Shown piece after piece: positions 23,040-35,662 of a DNA stretch of 64,000 nt. Location: positions 186,001 to 250,000 of the forward strand of contig JAHLKG010000031.1 of NCBI GenBank assembly GCA_025526995.1, read 5' to 3'. The notes under the pieces were generated by a model. It was given only the letters and a program-made list of their open reading frames with translations, made no database searches and was not told where the DNA came from. A program made the translations under genes and the position numbers. Every line of letters begins with the position of its first letter. Positions within the stretch are counted from its first letter, which is position 1. Source of the DNA: Powellomyces hirtus. Lineage: Eukaryota; Chytridiomycota; Chytridiomycetes; Spizellomycetales; Powellomycetaceae.

Positions 23040-25847
23040 ATGGGACGGAAAGACAACAAGAAACCGAGGTTCCAAAAAAAGTCCTTCGACAAGGCCGCAA
23101 AGGCCGAGCGGAAAGTTGGCAAGGATGTCAAGTACCAGGACGTCGAAATGAAGAATGAGAAATTCATTACCTACTACAAGGTAAGCCCAGCCTCGCAAAA
23201 AGAACCCCCCCCCCCAAAAGGGTTCATGATATGTCAATTTCTGTTTCTGAATCCAATGTTTCCCTTCATTTTTCTAGACGCAGAATATCCTGCCTGAGGA
23301 AGAGTTTGACACTTTTGTCGAGTGTTTGAAAACACTGTTGCCCGTCAGTTTCAGAATAACAGGAAGCCGGAGGTGGGAATACGAGAAGCAGCCGAGTTAT
23401 GTCAGGAATGGGTGATTAACACTCCCCCTTTCATTCTCCAGTCATGCGGCCGAGCTGCGAGACCTGATGATTAAAGAATACTTTCCCACCATGTCCGATT
23501 TCGAAATTGATGGGGAAAAAATCGAGGTTCCCAAACCGCTTCCCTGGTACCCCGACAATCTGGGGTGGATTTCCACCCTCTCGCGCTCGGCGCTGCGCAA
23601 ATCGCCTCAGCTTGCTCGGTTCCACCGCTTTCTCGTTGCCGAAACCGAGGTCGGCAACATCAGCCGGCAGGAAGTCGTCAGCATGATCCCCGTCGAGCTG
23701 CTCGACGTGAAACCGCACCATAATGTGCTCGACATGTGTGCTGCTCCCGGGAGCAAAACCGCACAACTTCTCGAAGCCCTCCATGCGAACGAATCCGATG
23801 CGATTCCCGAAGGGATGGTGATTGCGAACGATGCGGACCAGAACCGCTGTTATATGCTCGTCAAGCAGGCCAAACGCCTGCAGAGCCCGTGTTTGATGGT
23901 CACGAACCACGAAGCCCAACAGTTCCCCTCCATCTACTACTCGGCAAAGGACGCGAGTCGGTCCAGTGCGCTTCGGTTTGACCGCATCTTGGCCGACGTG
24001 CCGTGCAGTGGAGACGGAACGTTCCGCAAAAATAAAAACATCTGGAAGACATGGACGCAAGGGAACGGTAACGCTCTCCACAGGATCCAACTCCCCATTC
24101 TTCTCCGCGGTGCCTCACTTTTGAGAGTCGGCGGCCGGATCGTCTACTCTACCTGCTCGTTCAACCCCATGGAAAACGAGGCCGTGGTGGCAGGCGCCAT
24201 CAAGCTGAGCGGAGGCGCATTGCGCCTGGTGGATATCTCCAATGAACTCCCTGCGCTGATCCGCAAACCGGGACTCTCCTCGTGGAAGGTGCAACACAAG
24301 GACGGGACATTTTATGACGCGTTTGATGACGTGCCGGAGAAGGCCCGCAAGTATATGGTCCAGTCCATGTTTATGCCCGAAAACGCAGCCGAGATGAACT
24401 TGGATCGATGGTAAAAGAGAACTATACCCCCTGTTTTCCGCTCAAATCCTCCGACTTTGTGCATCTTTCCCAACACCCCCTCTCTCCCCCCCTTTCCCGC
24501 TTTTTTTTAATCTCATTTTAGCATCCGCGTGTACCCGCACGCGCAAAACACGGGAGGCTTTTTTGTCGCCGTGCTCGAAAAAGTCGCCCAATACGGCGCC
24601 CTCGACCGCTCCGACGGGCTCCCGCCCCATATCAACAAAGACGGGACAGTCGCGAACGACGACGACATGGACAATGTGGACATGGATGCCGCGTTGGGCG
24701 TGGATGGAGAGGAAGAGGATACTGTGGAGAGGTAAGCTTATACTTTTGGAGTTGGACATGTAGGATGTTGGCGCTCATCCGCGTGCACCCGTTAGTAACG
24801 AGCGCAAGCGGCCTGCGGAGGATGAAAGGTATCCTTCACCGCAACACCTTCCATTCGACCCAACCCAGTAACTAAAAACCTCCTCCCCCTTCACTTCCCA
24901 GCGATCGAGAAGCTAAACGCCTCCACGCCGAATCCGAATTCACCACTTCAACTCCCCCACCCACCGCAACCCGCGCCCCCACCGTCACCTCCATCGCCTG
25001 GCAAGGCGGCGAATCGCCCTTTGTCTTCCTCTCCCCGACCAACCCAGAACTCATCGCCATGCGCGCCTTTTTTGCCCTCTCTCCATCCTTCCCGACGCAC
25101 AATTTCGTCGTGCGCTCCGAAAACGAAAACTGGAAAACGGTGTATTTTGTGTCCACCGCGGTCCGCAACGTCATCACCGCGGCCAACTCGTTCCGGCTCC
25201 GGATCGTGAATACCGGGATTAGAGTGTTTACGAGGAATAGTAATACCACGACTGTGACGGCAACTACCACATCACCACCGGAAACAACACCAACACCAAC
25301 ACCAGCAACACCCCCGACAACTACAACCACGAAACAACCCATCGGCTCACCGTTCCGCCTCTCCAACGAAGGCCTATCCGTCATTGGCGCCTTTGTATCC
25401 CCAAACAACATCATCCACGCCTCCCTCCCCGACATCATCACCCTGCTTTCGATCGAGTACCCCAAATTCACGCAATTCAACGGCCGCCTCCAATCCATAT
25501 TCACGCGCATCCCGCTCGGCTCGTGTATTGTCAAGTTTGACCCCGCCGCCGAGACGGGAGACGCCGGCGAGGGCCTGGTGGGGTGTGCATATGAGGGCTC
25601 GGTCCGCACGCCGATCCTGCTGCCCGTGTGGCGCGCCCATGTCAGTGTCTCGTTGCTGCTGAACAAGGCCGAGAGGAAGAGTCTGATGCATCGCTTGACG
25701 GGAAAGGAGCTGGAGATTGTCGCCGGGCTGGAGAGTGAGCTGCCCGGTGCTGCGGCGGGTGCGGATGCCCGTGCGGGTCTAGCGGGTGGGGAGGATGGGG
25801 ACACGACCCCGGAAGATGCGACAGTGCAGCGGGAGGAAACGGCTTAG
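23040..25847 (+). CDS. NCL1: tRNA (cytosine-5-)-methyltransferase, NSUN2/Trm4 type
   Basis: This is a class I SAM-dependent RNA m5C methyltransferase of the NOL1/NOP2/Sun family that modifies tRNA C34, C40, C48 and C49. Exons start at 23040, 23278, 23442, 24522 and later; junctions keep frame. The N-terminus MGRKDNKKPRFQKKSFDK is basic, and FDTFVECLKTLLPVSFRITGSR is the Trm4 N-block. The SAM-binding motif is VLDMCAAPGSKT. The two cysteines of the mechanism are in ADVPCSGDGTF (release) and VYSTCSFNPMENE (nucleophile). NTGGFFVAVLEKV follows. The final exon (24902-25847) holds a PUA-like C-terminal region with a Thr/Pro-rich insertion at about residues 570-600. The exon between 24522 and 24731 ends in an acidic stretch. 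The long open frame on the other strand at 24872-25804 is a shadow. Confidence 0.93.
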
Positions 25848-26094
25848 AAGAGGGCTTGTGGCATTATTATCATTCCAAAACACGCACTTCCCACCCGCCC
25901 ACGCTCCCTTTTTTTTGTATTTTTTATATTATGCAGAATAATATGTATTATACAAGAAATGGCGCCAGACCAGCCAAAAGAATGGGAAAAACCCAATGAC
26001 CCCCAAAACAGAAACAAAAAAAAATGCAACAGGAAGAAACTAGCATTTTCCCGATCCCCCCCTCTCTCCTCGTCGTAACGCCCGTGTTCAGATT

Positions 26095-26176
26095 TCAGAT
26101 CCTGCGCGCGCCGAGTTTACCCTTCTGCCGCGCGTCCCGCTGTTCCTGCAGTCGCTTAACACGCACACACAAAATG

Positions 26177-26209
<33 letters not shown>

Positions 26210-29200
26210 AAAACAGAAAATCAGCAGAACGTTGGGGGGAGGAGGTGTGGTGTTACGCACGCACACACACACAAGTACGGAGAGATTTAATTGCTCGATT
26301 GTACTATCTTTTTTTTTTTTGACACATACCACTCGTCTCCGTTCCTTGTCCTCTGCTGATGGTGCGGCGGGTGTTGTTGAGATCGGGGACGTGGTGGTGG
26401 GTTTGGGTAACGGCGGTTCCGCGTCCCATCCGTCGGCATCCCAGGTGTCGTCGTCGCCCCACGCTTTCCTGGGTTGGAGGACGGGGGTGGCGGAAGAGAG
26501 GGGTGGGTGGTGGGGCGCGGCGGGGGGTGGGAAGGTGGCCCAGTTGGTGGTGGTGGTGTTGTGGGTGGTGGTGGTGTTGGTGAAGGGTGGATTTGAGGTC
26601 ATTCCAAAGGGGTGCGAGGATCGTGAGGGGAGCGACAAGGGTGTGGGGTTGGTTTTGGGCGCTGGTGTCATGTCCGGTTCCGTATCTGCGGGCGGTTGCA
26701 ACGGACCAAACGGTTAGGTATGCACATGGGGACAGTTGACAGATCCCACATTTGCTTACCCCATCCCCACCCATCGCCACCCGCATCCCATCCATTCGAC
26801 GCCGTCACCGGTACCATTGGCGCCATGGCTGCAGAGACCATGGACAGTTTCGGGGTTGCGTTGATCGGGTTCGGGTTGTATGCTGGGTTCATCGGGGCTG
26901 CTGAGGGTAGCAGCGGCACGGCTCCCATCGCGGGGTTCTTCACGTTGCTGCTGCTGTTGGAAGGGGCGCCTTCAGCATGGGCTTGCAAATTTCCAGACGA
27001 GCCGCTCGTAGTTAGGCCGCTGGTGAGTTTTGTGGAGACGGCGGAGAGGGCCCACCCGGCCCATCCTTCGCCGTTGGCACCAGCACCCGGTTGTTGTCCG
27101 CTGCGGTCGGGTTCCATCGGCACGGCTTTGATGCCTGTGTCTGGCTAAAAATAAGCGAGGAATGTGATTTGTTTAATTTGGAATCCCCCAAGTAAAAATG
27201 CAAGTTGGAATGGGGATATGGTTCTGTCATACCATGATGTCGGCCAGTTTCTCGACTTTGCGGACAAAGAGTTCCATATTGCTAAAGGCCTGCTTTCGCA
27301 CCGTCTTTTCCGGATCCAAGAGAAGCTGAGCCAGCGCCGGGATGATCCGTTGCGTGCAATCGGCGCCTTCGTAGATGTCGATTGTAGCTGGGAGGGGGGG
27401 GGGGGGAGCGAGAGTGAGCACCACGACTGCTGCAAAGTTCGGTTTTGCCTCTATGATTGACATATTTTCTTGGTCTTATTTTTTTACCTGCCAGTGCCGC
27501 CAGACCGGCTGTCCGCGATGGCGGGAACGAGTCGTTGAAACTCCTCAAGAACGCAGGAACCAAAACGCGCTTCTTAGTCGCGTCGTTTAAATGTTTGCTG
27601 ATCTTGCCCAGGCAAATGGTCGTATTGGTTCGGATTCCAGGCTCCTCGTCTTGCTGCAGCTTGGCGAGGTACCGAAGCAGCTCATTGTTGATAATCTTCT
27701 CGCTCAATTTGGTGACAATCACGAGGATAGATTTGAGCGTGTGTTCCCGAATCACGGCGCTCGAATCCAGGAAACCGAGCGCCAAATTTGGAAAGATTTT
27801 TTCCGTGACAATCTTGGCGTTGAGATGGTCAATGAGACCAGGTAACCCTTCACAAAGACTGACGCGGATCGCTCGGTCGGTCGACGCAAAGAGCTTTACG
27901 ACGATGGGAACCACAAGAGAGTCGAATTCTTGTTGGTTGAGCTTTCCTCCTAGTTTCAAGATTGGAGCCAGCGCCTTCGACCCCGCACCACCAAACTCCA
28001 ACGCTTTGATCAGCTCTGGCAGAATCTTGTATTTACAGAATTCTGATGGGAAAGATTCCAGGGACGCGTTAATCTTGCTACAAAGTGGGATGGTCAGCAG
28101 ACTGTCGTAGGGATGGGAAATCAGAGTGTTCCAATGCATACTTCATGAACTGTTCCTTCTCATAAGCATCTTTGATAGCAATCTGTTCGAGAGAGAGGGT
28201 GACTGATATGAAGTCTCTGTCAAAGTAGCCCTTCTTCCACAGTGCCTTGTCTACAAAGTCCGCCATTGTCATCCGACTGTTTGGGTCGGGGCTGAAGAAC
28301 GATTTGTATGCCGGGAACAGTTCCTTTGACGCATAAAGTTAGCAAGCCATTCATCCAAGCACCATCAAGCAACTACTAGCCCACCGGTGGTATGTTGTCG
28401 CGCGCACCTAGATCTTCCGGTCGAGAAAAGGTGCCATTGAAGATCTCATGTATCAGACATCCAACACCCCACGAATCCACAGAATGTGGTTGATTGCTGC
28501 ACACAGTGACGGAGTGAGCGATGGCATAAGAGAAAGTGCGCACAAGGTAAGGCACATTACGTTCTGCACACGTTCCACCCTGATCTTCTGATTTCTGGCG
28601 GTTGGTATCGGTTGGAATCCGGCAAGTGACCGCCATATGCCAGCAAAACGGGGTTGTCCTCCTTTTCCACATTTCCGAGCAGATCAAGCCCGCCCAACCT
28701 GAATCGAAGAAAACGGAATGTTAGGATTCGATGATCTCCCGGCGCGTTGCAGTATCAGAAAGAGTCCATAGATACATGCTTCCACTCGCCAGCTTTCGTC
28801 GTGTATATGGAGTCGACACGGACGTTGCCATGAATCATTTGGCAGTCAGCGTTGAGGAACTTGAGCGCCATCTATGACATAGTCCAAGATGTGAGGCCAA
28901 TGAACATTTTTCAAGACACAAGCGGCGGAGGAATGTTGTGCATACCGCCAACTTGTATAGACCCCACGCGATCAAGTTTGGGTTGAGCGATTTGAGCGGA
29001 GTTTGAGTGCTGAGTGGTGTGACGGGCTCGGTGCCGATGATAATCTTTGTATCAGTCTACGCATTTGACGCATGTCAGCGTGCGTGACCGAGAGAGGTGC
29101 ATGAAACTGGCGGCGTTTGTGTCAATTGGCAATACCTCGACGCCTTCCAAGACTCTCAACATGTCGGGGTGGCGGATAGTTCTGCATTTCTTCAGCGCGT

Positions 29201-29478
29201 TTCTAGCCAGGGGCAGTTTATCGCGGTAGCGAGCGAGATCAAAGACAAAGACGCTAACGGGCGTTCGATCGTCCTGTCGAGCGCATGGCAGCATCGATGA
29301 GCTTGTGTACTTTTTTGTCTTTGGCAGTGTGTGTTGGGGGAGAAACACGCACCTTTTTAAGACCGTCGTGGATGGTCCATATAGGGCCAAAGTGCACGGG
29401 CTCCCCAATGGAGAATGGCAGCGCAGGCCCCTTTGGTCCGAGAGCTCCTGAAAGAGCGGACTTTGCGTACTCGAACAT
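26095..29478 (-). CDS. CEX1: SCYL1/Cex1-type catalytically inactive protein kinase with HEAT repeats
   Basis: The start MFEYAKSALSGALGPKGPAL leads to FSIGEPVHFGPIWTIHDGLKK, the divergent N-lobe of SCY1-like proteins. The catalytic loop reads QMIHGNVRVDSIYTT. HGN replaces the usual HRD, so the domain is a pseudokinase. RYQPPEI and the C-lobe follow. Between 27280 and 28140 are HEAT-type helices (KILPELIKALEFGGAGSKAL, PIVVKLFASTDRAIRVSLCE, IFPNLALGFLDSSAVIREHT). The tail is Ser/Thr/Pro-rich, contains WDADGWDAE, and ends in the basic helix LQEQRDARQKGKLGARRI. Cex1/SCYL1 collects aminoacyl-tRNA at nuclear pores and binds COPI at the Golgi. Many introns are present; exon ends in the kinase part were not all fixed. 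The last intron carries a 30-nt homopolymer. Confidence 0.88.
26179..26208. repeat. Homopolymer A30 (T30 on the sense strand of CEX1)
   Basis: Thirty A in a row lie in the last inferred intron of the SCYL1/CEX1 gene, with a (CA)n tract at 26259-26271 nearby. On the sense strand this is an extreme polypyrimidine tract just before the acceptor of the last exon. Its exact length may be a sequencing or assembly estimate. Confidence 0.85.
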
Positions 29479-30173
29479 ACGTGGTTGACAGGAAGGGTGG
29501 GGAGGGGAAGCGTAAAGATGGGGGGGGTGGTTCGTTCTTGACGGTCGCTCGGGCGGAGACCACCAGAGACAAGAGGGCTTGGACAAATGCATGTGTGTTA
29601 CTCTGAATCACCGTGAGCTACGATGTATTACATCGACCCAAGAAGGGGGTAAGATGGCGAAGGAGTAAGTCACACATTCCCTCCTGCATGCTGGATCTAA
29701 TCTATCCCGAGCGCCAAGACTGTCTATACCGTTTATAGTATCGATACACGACATGACAACCTTTCCTTGATGTCATTATAGTCCCGAGGGGATCATCCCA
29801 TCAAAGCAGCCACAGGAGGGAGGATTCGATGAATGAAACACAAACAAGCGCCATATATATCGATATGATACAGTCATCAGTCTAATGCATGTCCGTTTCG
29901 CATCCATCCATCCATCCATCCATTTGACTGACTTGACGGACGCGTCTCTCCTCATCATCATCATCAGTGCGTACTACATATAGTCATATACTCTGTCCGC
30001 GTCTCTCTCACTCTTAGCACTCTCTGACGCTTTGCTCGTCGTTTCTCTTGGCATTGCTTGGCTGAAGGGCCATTGCTGTCTTTCGTTACTCTTTATTCCC
30101 TTGACGTTCGTTAGACTCGTTATTCCCACGGCCCCCATAGACGCTCCCTCTCCTTCTCTCTCAAAAGTCACAA
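29479..30173. other. Divergent promoter of CEX1 and chitin synthase, with ATCC microsatellite
   Basis: The region holds both promoters. (CATC)n runs at about 29901-29922 and (ATC)n at about 29953-29968. Pyrimidine-rich sequence at 30003-30172 (CTCTCTCACTC and similar) looks like the chitin synthase 5' UTR. No gene is seen. Confidence 0.6.
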
Positions 30174-33100
30174 ATGGAGTCGTCTTCGTCGGCCCGCGCC
30201 CCGTACCTTCCCACCACTCTGCCGACAAACCTTGCCCACCACCACCTGCCGCCGCCGCCCCCCGACCACGACGACGACTACCCCCACTCGTACGGCGTTT
30301 CCGAAACTACTCCCCTCGCAAACACTAGGCCCTCGCTCGAAACCTACCCCCACGACTACTCGCAAGACCCTCACCTGAACTTCCCCCCTTCCTCCTCCGC
30401 CGCCGCTCCCACATTCTCAAAGCGGACTTCCTCAATGTACGACGATGCCACCTCGGCCTATCAAGCTTCTTACATGCAGCGCCAACAGCAGCAGCAGCAG
30501 CAGAGCATGAGCCCAAACAGCCAGAGGAAGCAGCGTCAGAGATACAGTCAGGCGGCCTATCCAGTGCCTCAGCAGTATGGATCCGATTTGGGTGCCGGTT
30601 CCTCTTCGGCGGTCTCGGGTGACATGGTAAGTTACTTAACTTGAAAGACATAGATCGGTCGATGGGGGAAGCCACGAATGGGCGGTAAAAGCATTGTTGG
30701 ACTGTCTCAAACTATCACAGGCGAAAGAGTAGAGTCCCTTCGGGGAACGGATCAAGTGCTGCGCAATATTTTGCGCCAAAGCGTCCCATATGACTGATCG
30801 ATTTATTACGAGTCCTCATTCGCACATCTTCCCATTGTCACTCTGCAGGATGCTTCAACACAGCAGTACATGAATCCGCCGGCGCCCGGACACAACACAT
30901 CGGGTTCCACCCTGCTTGACGTGCATGGCGGCTACGACGGCCACGTCGACCCAGCGTCCATGTCCACTGTTGCAGCCCAAGATGAGCAGTACTACGACAA
31001 CATCTCGACCTACTATGCGCAATCATCCGTCATCAGAGGTCACTCTCCGCAGCCGCCCATGCAGCAGCAGCGGATGCCACAACCCATGCCCGGTCCCATG
31101 CACAATCCAATGCAACAACCTGGGCCGGGACCGGGACCGGGACCTCAAGGACATCACCAATACGGCTATACTAACCCGTATGGTTACAATTTCAATTACA
31201 ACCAGGCGTATCCACCTCCTCAGGGGCTTTCTCGTCATCGCGGCCCTGGCACCATCTTCCGGCACAAGACAAAAAAGACGGTCCAGCTCACTGCGCAAGG
31301 GAATTTTGTCGTCGAAATTGCAGTCCCCGCCAAGGTGGTGGAGTTGGGCAAGCACATGAATGGTCGCGAGTTCACTCATCTTCGCTATACCGCCGCTTGT
31401 GGTGACCCCAATGACTTTGCCAAACGCGGATACAACCTCAGGGCTGCTGAACTGGGACGACACACCGAATTGTTTGTCGTTATGACAATGTACAATGAGG
31501 ATGAGATCCTGTTTACCAAAACATGGAAAGCTGTCATGAAGAACATTGCTCATCTGTGTCAGAAGAAGCGTAGCTCCATGTGGGGACACGATGGCTGGCA
31601 AAAGGTCGTCGTCTGCGTCGTGTCCGACGGGCGCACCAAGATCAATCCTCGCACTCTCAACGTGCTGGGTGTCATGGGATGCTACCAAGAAGGTGTTGTC
31701 AAAACCAGTATCAACGAGGAAGAAGTCGCTGCCCACCTGTTTGAGTTTACCACCCAGGTCTGCGTTGATCCGGATCTCAACGTGCGCGGATCAGGCACAG
31801 GATTGGTTCCTGTACAGGTCATCTTTTGTCTCAAGGAAAAGAATGCCAAGAAGATCAACAGTCATCGCTGGTTCTTCAATGCATTCGGCCGTTGTCTACG
31901 GCCCAACGTATGCGTGCTTCTCGACGTCGGAACCAAGCCCACCGACCGAAGTTTGTACCGGTTGTGGAAAGCGTTCGACTCGGACAGGCAGGTTGCTGGT
32001 GCTTGTGGCGAGATTGCCGCGGAAACGGGCAACTACGGTCAGAAGCTTCTTAATCCCCTTGTTGCTGCCCAAAACTTTGAGTACAAGATGTCAAACATTC
32101 TGGACAAGCCTCTGGAATCTGTTTTTGGTTTCATTGCGGTACTCCCTGGCGCCTTTAGCGCTTACCGGTACGCTGCGCTGCAGAATGGCGCAGACGGCAC
32201 GGGACCGCTGGAAAAGTACTTTTTGGGCGAGAGGATGCATGGTAGTCATGGAGATGTCAAGCTTTCCCAAGCCAACATGTATCTTGCCGAGGACCGTATC
32301 CTCTGCTTTGAGTTGGTCACCAAGAGGGACGAAAATTGGATCTTGAAATACGTCAAGGATGCCAAGGCCGAAACGGACGTCCCCGACAGTATTGCCGAAT
32401 TTATCTGTGAGTATTCAAAACGCGACCTTTTTCTTTCAGCTCTTGTATTGGTTGCAGATCCCACTCACACGTCCTTCACCGGTCTTGTAGCTCAAAGACG
32501 TCGCTGGCTTAACGGGTCATTTTTTGCCGGCATCCACGCCATCTCCCATTTCTACCAAATCTTCCGATCCGGCCACTCGTTTGCGCGCTCCACGGGAATT
32601 CTGATCCTGCTTTTTTACAATTTCATCAACGTCATTTTCAACTGGTTCTCCCTCGCCAACTTTTACCTGATCTTTTATTTCCTGTCCTCGGGAATGGTCG
32701 CCGACCCCGACACGGACCCCTTTTTTGGCGCCGGCCCCGTCATTGTCCTTGTTGTCAAGCAAGTGTACATTTTCTCCATTGCGACGATTTTTGTGGCGAG
32801 TTTGGGAAACCGACCGCAGGGCAGTCGTTTGCTGTACTTGTTCTGTTTCACCCTGTTTGCGTGCATCATGACGCTGATGTTGTACATGGTGAGTGGGGGG
32901 GAGGACGTGCGTACGTGAGAGGGACTATGATTTTTAATGATTAAATCTCGAGCAATACTGATGGAAACATGCGCTTTTTAGGCCGGATTCTCCATTGCAC
33001 TGCAAGTCAAAGACGCGATTTCGGCCACCCGCGGCGTCAACCCTGATGGCACCACCCGCACTGACACGAGCAAACTGCCGTCCCTCATTGAGAAAGCCGC

Positions 33101-33764
33101 CTTCCGCGACCTCGTCCTCAGCACGGCCTCCACCTACGGCTCCTACTTTATCGCCTCGATCGCCTACCTCGACCCCTGGCACATGTTCAATTCGTTCATC
33201 CAGTACCTCCTCTTTCTCCCTGGCTTCATCAACATCCTCATGGTATACGCGTTTGGCAATCTGCATGATGTGTCGTGGGGCACCAAGGGCGATAACGCGG
33301 CGGCAGACGTTGCCCCCGTAACAGTGAAAAAAGACGACAAGAGCGGGAATAAAGTCGCCACGGTCGATTTACCCGTCCACCAGTCCGATATCGACGCGTC
33401 CTACGACCAAATGCTGCGCGCCCTCCCCCCGCCCGTTAAACTCGCCGGCAACGGTGGAGACACCCGCTCGGATAAACTCAAACAGGAAGATTATTTCCGC
33501 CTCTTCCGCACCCGCGTCGTCCTCCTCTGGATCCTCTGCAACGTCGGGCTCGTCGCCGTGCTCACCACCGAAGCCGTCGCGGAAAAACTGGGCGTGTTTG
33601 CCGGCGACCCCGACGACGTCGGCAAGGGAAACACGTACCTCACCTTCACCCTGTGGAGCGTCGCCGCACTCAGTCTGTTCCGCTTTGTTGGCAGCATGAT
33701 TTATCTGTGCACGAATGGAGAGGCCCGCCGGCAGGAAGATCGGAATCGGACTCGGAATGTGTGA
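30174..33764 (+). CDS. Chitin synthase, division 1 (class I-III, probably III)
   Basis: This plasma-membrane processive glycosyltransferase (GT2) makes chitin from UDP-GlcNAc. Exons 30174-30626, 30849-32406, 32491-32888 and 32982-33764 give 1,063 residues. The N-terminal 300 residues are disordered, with a Gln run (RQQQQQQQ) and GPGPGPGP. The core holds FVVMTMYNEDE, VVSDGRTKINPRTL, LLDVGTKPTDRSLY, VLPGAFSAYRY, LAEDRILCFEL and QRRRWLNGSFFAG. The last is the signature that binds the nascent chain. It is formed across the 32406/32491 intron, where atc-t joins ct-caa to give ISQRRRW. At least six hydrophobic segments follow from about 32560 to 33260 and at 33500-33710. The class is judged by eye and not certain. 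The first intron is long for this genome (222 nt). Confidence 0.94.
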
Positions 33765-34115
33765 GCGGACAATAAAAAACAAAAACGCGACCCACTTTAT
33801 TTCGTGCATGTAGAAATTTGTGTACATATGATGACTTTTTTTCTTGTCTGCGTAGAAACGTATGTAAACGTGTAATTAATACAAGTCCCTTTTTTTAACG
33901 TATATATATATAAACGTGTTCAAAACGCTCCACGCGACTCCAACAAAGTGTGCGGGGGAATGTTGTTGCGTGTAGGGAGGCTAGGTAGGTAGGTCGGCAC
34001 CAGGGAACACGTTGCTACACTTGCTGGTTTTAGGGCCGAATGGGACACGAGGTTTGTTGCAAAACAAGTGGTGGATTTGGCGAGCCTAGTGCTTTTCATT
34101 CTCGACGCAGAATTT
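33765..34115. other. Convergent intergenic region
   Basis: This is the 3' flank of chitin synthase and SNRNP40. AATAAAAAAC at 33770-33780 could be a poly(A) signal for chitin synthase. TATATATATATA at 33902-33913 is AT-rich. Two short GTAGG repeats lie at 33974-33992. No gene is seen. Confidence 0.5.
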
Positions 34116-35662
34116 TCACTTGACCTCCTGCCATGGGGTGTCAAACGCAAAACACAAAAGAAACAACCCGTCAGCTCAAATAATAAAAAAAAAATAAACG
34201 AGAACGAGAACGACTCCACAGCACACACCCCACCCACCTCAATATTCAACTCGCCCACAAACAACGTCCTATCATTACTCGCCGACGCGAGTATCGTATC
34301 GGTCCACGCAACCTCATTCACGACGCCTTTATGGCCGGGGAGCTTATACACGATTTTGCGGGCCGCCACGTCCCACACCACGACCGAGCGGTCGCCCGCG
34401 CCCGTGGCCACGTAGTCGGCGTCCGCGGACCAGCATGGGCGGAGGAGGTTTTTTTCAAACCCGTGCGGCGCGCCTTCGAGAATGTGTTGGAGACGGGTGC
34501 CGGGTGGGGCAAAGGGTTTGATGTCCCAGATGCGGACTGCGGGGGGAGGAAAAAAGAACGGGGATGAGTATTTGATGACGAGAGAAAGCGAGGGTGGCTT
34601 TTGTGTGCTGGGGCGTGGTCAGGGGGGCGGGTCGAATTCGATGCGCACCCGTGTTGTCCATCGCATTACTCAACAACTGATCGCCGTCGGGACTCAACCT
34701 CAATCCGGTAATCGTGTCCAAATGTCCCGTGAGGGTATACGCCACCTCGCCTTTGCGAACATCCCACGCTCTAATCTGGTTGTCCAGTCCGCCCGCAAAC
34801 ACCAGCCCGCCGTCCATCGAAAACTCGACCGCCGTGACGGGGAATTTGTGCGTCAACGTGTGCACCGCGTGCTTGCTCCGCGGGTCCCACAGCTTGACCG
34901 TGCTGTCGTCGCTCCCCGTCGCTACGAGCTCGCTGTTGCGCCGCGTGCTGGCGATGCTGTTGAGAAAGGACGTGTGGCCTTTGAGTTTTTTGACCCGTTC
35001 GCCAATCGTCGTGTCCCACACCCCGGCCGTTTTGTCCGTGGAGGCAGAATAAATGTTTCTGCAAAAAAAAGACCCAATAGTAAGAAAATGCGGTGGGTGG
35101 ACCGTCGGTTGGAGGCTCTCCCTCCCTCTCTCTCTAGTAGCGAGTGCCCTTTCTGCAGTATGGATCATTGGATTCGATACCTACTTGCCGTCTTGTGACC
35201 ACTGCACCTCCAACACGGGTCCTGCGTGCCCCTTCATCGCCATATAATTCGTGCATTCTCCAAACGCATTCCACAAATCTAAAAACCGCCGCCACCACGA
35301 AAGAAAAGAAAAAAAAAGAAAACCAACAAGTATTAATTACATTCCCCCATCGCTTTCCCCCTCGCGGGGCACATTTGCCCTTCCATCCACTCACAAATCA
35401 TCCGATCAAACCCTCCACTCGCCAACCGCCGTCCATCAGGGCTGAATTTACAGCTGTACACTTCGCCCTGGTGCCCCGTCAACAGCATAATCGGCGCCGC
35501 GAGATCCGAGGTGCGTTTGACTTGCCGTATTACCGCGCCCGCCGAGCGAGCTGATGTGGTGGTGGCTACGACAGAGAGTTGCGGGGGATCGTCGTGTTTG
35601 GGTTTTTTGGTGAGCGTGGTAGAGGTCGGGGACGTGGGTGTTTCTTTTCGTTTGTCGGACAT
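34116..35662 (-). CDS. U5 snRNP 40 kDa WD40 protein (SNRNP40-like)
   Basis: The start MSDKRKETPTSPTS and a nuclear, basic N-terminus precede APIMLLTGHQGEVYSCKFSP and DGRRLASGGFDRMICEW, almost word for word the first blade of human SNRNP40. STDKTAGVWDTTIGERVKKL, KGHTSFLNSI, VATGSDDSTVKLWDPRSK, GGLDNQIRAWDVRKGEVAYT and LSPDGDQLLSNAMDNT follow in the same order. The last blades are ADYVATGAGDRSVVVWDVA, KIVYKLPGHKGVVNEVAW and ASNDRTLFVGELNIE. I infer a final short exon coding EVK, ending at 34116. SNRNP40 is a structural propeller of the U5 snRNP and of the spliceosome core. Short introns separate most blades. Budding yeast lacks a clear orthologue; S. pombe has one. Confidence 0.9.

Noticed and set aside
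24872..25804. 310-codon open frame on the minus strand
   Set aside because: It is the complement of the last exon of the tRNA methyltransferase; its content is low-complexity Val/Gly-rich and mirrors the GC-rich codons of the real gene.
26156..26717. Plus-strand frame rich in Val, Trp and Gly opposite CEX1
   Set aside because: It is the shadow of the Thr/Pro-rich CEX1 tail and runs across a homopolymer.
31023..31736. 237-codon minus-strand frame
   Set aside because: It lies entirely inside the catalytic exon of chitin synthase and has no family resemblance.
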